A stretch of 5,841 bases of DNA from an uncultured Synergistia bacterium (GTDB lineage Bacteria; Eremiobacterota; SpSt-956; JAKJGF01), in contig CALARM010000564.1 of assembly GCA_937888925.1 (NCBI GenBank), positions 1 to 5,841 of the forward strand. Direction: 5' to 3'. Position 1 is the stretch's first letter. Every line of letters starts with the position of its first letter. The notes under the pieces were generated by a model that saw only the letters and a program-made list of their open reading frames with translations, was not told the origin of the DNA and made no database searches. Shown here piece after piece: positions 5,561-5,841 of the stretch. The translations under genes and the position numbers were made by a program.

Positions 5561-5580
5561 TTTGTCTGTTTGACAGAAAA
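5561..5580 (+). other. Small hairpin in the predicted 5' leader of the right-edge gene
   Basis: TCTGT (5565-5569) pairs with ACAGA (5573-5577) around a 3-nt loop. TTT (5561-5563) and AAA (5578-5580) extend the stem after one unpaired G at 5564. It sits at the predicted transcript 5' end, 8 nt before the Shine-Dalgarno at 5588-5594, so it could protect the mRNA end. Because the stem starts close to the predicted start site, part of it may not be transcribed. Confidence 0.3.
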
Positions 5581-5603
5581 TTTTCACAGGGAGGTTCCTT
5601 ATT

Positions 5604-5841
5604 ATGGCTTCTATAGAGAGATTAAACCTTACTGCTAACAGTAATTTATATCAAAACGTGAAATCTGGGAAATCTTCCGGAGATGAGTTAACTGGAAATA
5701 TAAAAGATGGTTTTATAAAATCAGAAAATGGTTCAAGTCCTGAAATATCAATGAAAAGTGCCCTTGAAAATCTCAGAAAACAGGATCAGGCAGATCCTTT
5801 CAAAGATGCGAGAGATGTTCATGAAAAACTTAAAACCCTGA
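5604..5841 (+). CDS. Unrecognised hydrophilic protein, N-terminal 79 residues; runs off the right edge
   Basis: The frame from ATG at 5604 is open to the window end. A strong AGGGAGG Shine-Dalgarno (5588-5594) lies 9 nt upstream and a good sigma-70-type promoter stands before it, so this is very likely a real gene. The visible part starts MASIERLNLT. It is rich in Ser, Asn, Lys, Asp and Glu and has no signal peptide, membrane segment or cysteine. A loosely structured stretch (about 17-48) is followed by a charged segment of likely helix (about 49-79, with SALENLRKQDQ and ARDVHEKLK). I do not recognise a family. The domain that would reveal its function probably lies downstream of the window. 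It is transcribed away from the lipoprotein-protease operon across a shared upstream region. Confidence 0.75.
   Translation, partial: MASIERLNLTANSNLYQNVKSGKSSGDELTGNIKDGFIKSENGSSPEISMKSALENLRKQDQADPFKDARDVHEKLKTL

Larger units (their letters stand above)
5297..5603. other. AT-rich divergent regulatory region
   Basis: This 307-bp gap separates the lipoprotein-protease operon (leftward) from the unrecognised gene at 5604 (rightward). I see no gene in it. It holds a possible leftward promoter, a 14-bp palindrome, four same-strand TGTAAA motifs, an 11-bp tandem repeat, a good rightward promoter and a small leader hairpin, each listed or discussed separately. It lacks the heptamer repeats seen around the M50B-like gene. 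Confidence 0.7.

Noticed and set aside
5576..5585. GAAAATTTTC palindrome as an operator
   Set aside because: It is a short A/T-run palindrome next to the Shine-Dalgarno, of a kind expected by chance in this AT-rich region.

Overview
The window reads as an AT-rich bacterial chromosome fragment carrying five protein-coding genes, two of them cut by the window edges. Two genes encode exported proteins with lipobox-type signal peptides, and Shine-Dalgarno sites are strong and bacterial (AGGAGG-like). The radical SAM protein at the left edge resembles AhbC, an enzyme of the siroheme-dependent heme branch. That branch is typical of anaerobes such as sulfate reducers, some deep-branching bacteria and methanogens, so an anaerobic bacterium of uncertain phylum is the best inference. 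The sequence alone does not fix the taxon.

Layout: (1) 1-901, minus strand, is the N-terminal 300 codons of an AhbC-like radical SAM enzyme. (2) 902-1110 is a divergent intergenic region with a perfect inverted repeat (946-959), a long imperfect hairpin (961-993), heptamer repeats (987-1007) and an extended -10 promoter facing right. (3) 1111-1818, plus strand, is a small integral-membrane M50B-like metalloprotease homologue. (4) 1819-1916 is a convergent gap made largely of two different 7-bp tandem repeats and has no convincing terminator. (5) 5296-1917, minus strand, is a two-gene operon. The upstream gene encodes a lipoprotein of Ig/FnIII-type beta-sandwich domains that starts at TTG. The downstream gene, 17 nt later, encodes a lipoprotein subtilisin (S8) with a fervidolysin-type propeptide and a C-terminal proprotein-convertase P-domain. 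(6) 5297-5603 is a very AT-rich divergent regulatory region with a palindrome, several TGTAAA motifs, an 11-bp tandem repeat and a near-consensus promoter facing right. (7) 5604-5841, plus strand, is the N-terminus of an unrecognised hydrophilic protein.

Functionally, the clearest unit is the lipoprotein pair. It is probably a cell-surface proteolysis module in which the S8 protease and its beta-sandwich partner are tethered to the same membrane face. The M50B-like protein is another protease homologue nearby, but it is on the opposite strand with its own promoter, so a link to the pair is only a suggestion. I see no CRISPR array, RNA gene, transposase, phage gene or obviously novel multi-gene system. 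The most unusual content is in the intergenic repeats and palindromes.
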